Assembly: GCF_015206895.1 (NCBI RefSeq)
Contig: NZ_JADEXU010000058.1
Coordinates: 1 to 44,926 of the forward strand
DNA from: Nostoc sp. LEGE 12450
GTDB taxonomy: Bacteria > Cyanobacteriota > Cyanobacteriia > Cyanobacteriales > Nostocaceae
Direction: 5' to 3'
Length of the DNA: 44,926 bases
The notes beneath the pieces were generated by a model. The model made no database searches. It was not told the DNA's origin and worked only from the letters and a program-made list of their open reading frames with translations. Numbering within the stretch: the stretch's first letter is position 1; the number at the start of each line of letters is the position of its first letter. Below are positions 43,485-44,926 of the stretch, piece by piece. The position numbers and the translations under genes are program-made.

Positions 43485-44926
43485 TTGGCACAATTGGAAA
43501 CACAACCTCTGGCTTTGTCAGACGCTCAAAAAAATTGGGTCTTATTCGGTGTCGGACTTGGGGTGTTCATGTCTACCCTTGATGTGGGCATCATCAATGT
43601 TGCTTTACCCACATTGGTACAAGCCTTTGGTACCAGTTTTCCGACAACCCAATGGGCTGTATTGAGCTACCAGTTGGTCAGTTCCGGTTTAGTTTTAGGG
43701 GCAACCCGCTTGGGAGATATGTGGGGCAAGAAGTCCTTGTATCAGGGGGGACTTGTTCTGTTTACTTTCAGTTCGCTGTTGTGTGGTTTTGCACCTAGTA
43801 TTGAGTGGTTGATTGCCTTTCGCGCACTTCAAGGACTTGGTGCTGTGTTCATCTCTGGGCTTGGTTTGGCAATCATTACAGAAGTTTTTCCATCTTCGGA
43901 GCGAGGTCGCGCTGTTGGCGTTATCGGTAGTGTTGTATCACTGGGAATTGCTTTTGGCCCTTCCGCAGGCGGGCTGCTCTTAAGCTTATCAGGCTGGCAT
44001 AGTATATTCTTCATCAATGTACCGTTGGGGATTATCGCTAGTTTCTTGATAGCTCGGGTAGTGCCACCTTCTGTACGCATTCAGGGTAAACAGAAATTTG
44101 ACTTTTTTGGAGCTGTATTGGCTTTATTGACTCTGGGTAGTTTTGGTCTGGGTATGACGCTAGGGCAAAGTCAGGGCTTTGGCAGTACCAATGCGTTGCT
44201 ATTATTAGCGATCGCTACCGTAAGTTTCATAATTTTTTTGATAGTTGAAGCGGTTATAAAAGAGCCGCTACTAGAACTACACCTGTTTCGCAATCTTCAG
44301 TTGAGTATGGGTTTGCTAAGTGGGTGGCTAGCATTCATTGTTATCGGCGGTTCGCTACTCATCGTCCCTTTCTTTCTAGAGAGCGTCAAGCATTATCCGA
44401 CGGTAAAAGTGGGGCTGCTACTAGCCGTGTCACCTGTACTTAGTGGGTTAATTGCCCCACTAGGGGGAATACTTTCAGACCGCTTTGGCGCTCGACTAAT
44501 CAGCCCAATTGGACTGGGGTTAATGATAGGTGGCTGTTTGGGGATTAGCACCTTTGATGCTCAGATTACTGAACTAGGCTATGTGTCGCGCTATTTTATT
44601 TACGGCATTGGACTGGGTTTATTTCAATCGCCCAACAACAGCACTGTTATGGGAGCAGTACCAAGGGAGCGGCTAGGGATTGCTTCTGGGCTACTATCTT
44701 TGTCACGTACATCAGGAAACACAGTAGGAGTTTCTTTAATCGGGGCAGTATTTGGAGCATTAATCGCTAGCATGTCTGCGGGTGCAGATGTTTCTGTTGC
44801 CCCTCCTGATGCGATCGTTGCAGGGTTCCAAGGAACTTTTCGCTTTGCAGCCCTAATACTTTGTGGGGCAGCAGTCGCATCCGTGTTGAGGATTGGGAAG
44901 AGGCAGGGGGCAGGGGGAAGGGGAGC
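43485..44926 (+). CDS. DHA2-family (EmrB/QacA-type) MFS exporter, 3' end outside window
   Basis: At least 480 residues without a stop codon before the window ends. The start is TTG at 43485, supported by GGAGG 8 bases upstream. Signatures of 14-helix drug:H+ antiporters are clear: FMSTLDVGIINVALPTL in helix 1, TQWAVLSYQLVSSGLVLGA, the loop GDMWGKKSLYQ, FRALQGLGAVFISGLG and the motif C-like VSLGIAFGPSAGGLLL. A second-half loop GGILSDRFGARL is also visible. Likely exports drugs or metabolites; substrate unknown. The last 14 or so codons read into Gly/Arg-coding G-rich repeat sequence, so the natural C-terminus may be repeat-derived. Confidence 0.9.
   Translation, partial: MAQLETQPLALSDAQKNWVLFGVGLGVFMSTLDVGIINVALPTLVQAFGTSFPTTQWAVLSYQLVSSGLVLGATRLGDMWGKKSLYQGGLVLFTFSSLLCGFAPSIEWLIAFRALQGLGAVFISGLGLAIITEVFPSSERGRAVGVIGSVVSLGIAFGPSAGGLLLSLSGWHSIFFINVPLGIIASFLIARVVPPSVRIQGKQKFDFFGAVLALLTLGSFGLGMTLGQSQGFGSTNALLLLAIATVSFIIFLIVEAVIKEPLLELHLFRNLQLSMGLLSGWLAFIVIGGSLLIVPFFLESVKHYPTVKVGLLLAVSPVLSGLIAPLGGILSDRFGARLISPIGLGLMIGGCLGISTFDAQITELGYVSRYFIYGIGLGLFQSPNNSTVMGAVPRERLGIASGLLSLSRTSGNTVGVSLIGAVFGALIASMSAGADVSVAPPDAIVAGFQGTFRFAALILCGAAVASVLRIGKRQGAGGRG
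44887..44926 (+). repeat. G-rich short tandem repeat at window end
   Basis: GAGGATTGGGAAGAGGCAGG and then GGGCAGGGGGAAGGGGAGC, of the same heptamer class as the arrays beside dps. It begins inside the still-open MFS reading frame. Confidence 0.65.

Overview
The window reads as chromosomal DNA of a filamentous, Nostoc-like cyanobacterium. The HIP1 octamer GCGATCGC recurs throughout, many gaps carry the heptameric short repeats typical of Nostocales, and several genes are cyanobacterial hallmarks: plant-type ferredoxin petF, geranylgeranyl reductase chlP, biliverdin reductase bvdR, the NblS/Hik33-type sensor kinase and a CAAD-domain thylakoid protein. Identifications rest on reading the sequence and remembered family features; no searches were run.

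Layout. 1-3.1 kb: 5' end of ilvD (minus) and a hybrid histidine kinase whose first GAF domain looks like a bilin-binding cyanobacteriochrome domain. 3.5-10.3 kb: a large membrane protein with five repeats of about 97 residues, then four plus-strand genes with a stress or envelope flavour (tandem YflT-like stress protein, BON lipoprotein, CAAD membrane protein, acidic hydrophilic protein). 10.5-15.5 kb: a lemA / M48 metalloprotease operon, an unknown membrane protein and a DUF1350 hydrolase-like protein. 15.8-17.3 kb: a response regulator with PP2C phosphatase output converging on a STAS antagonist gene, with stop codons touching. 18-19.7 kb (minus): HTH-GrpE fusion protein, Dps and sulfiredoxin. 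19.8-24.7 kb: SpoIID/LytB-like protein, petF (minus), bvdR-map. 25-31.3 kb: pentapeptide-repeat membrane protein divergent from an FAD-linked oxidase, chlP (minus), a YidD-like protein with a cysteine-ladder tail, and cysA. 32-37.2 kb: fused pabA-pabB, nblS and a zinc-ribbon membrane protein. 37.5-39.6 kb: a two-gene unit encoding a PD-(D/E)xK nuclease-like domain fused to a ParA ATPase, followed by a ParB-fold protein; this is the best candidate for an undescribed system. 39.7-44.9 kb: two glycosyltransferase-like genes, a SnoaL-like protein, a small membrane protein and a DHA2-type MFS exporter running off the end.

Themes. Several genes bear on tetrapyrrole, light and redox physiology (candidate bilin sensor, bvdR, chlP, petF, nblS) and on oxidative stress (Dps, sulfiredoxin), but most are separate transcription units, so this is co-location rather than a proven pathway. 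Gaps are rich in hairpins and dispersed repeats. They include a 101-bp MITE-like element with 19-bp inverted ends and a perfect 10-bp flanking duplication, plus a related element directly at the stop codon of the FAD oxidase gene. No tRNA, rRNA, CRISPR array or intact insertion sequence was seen.
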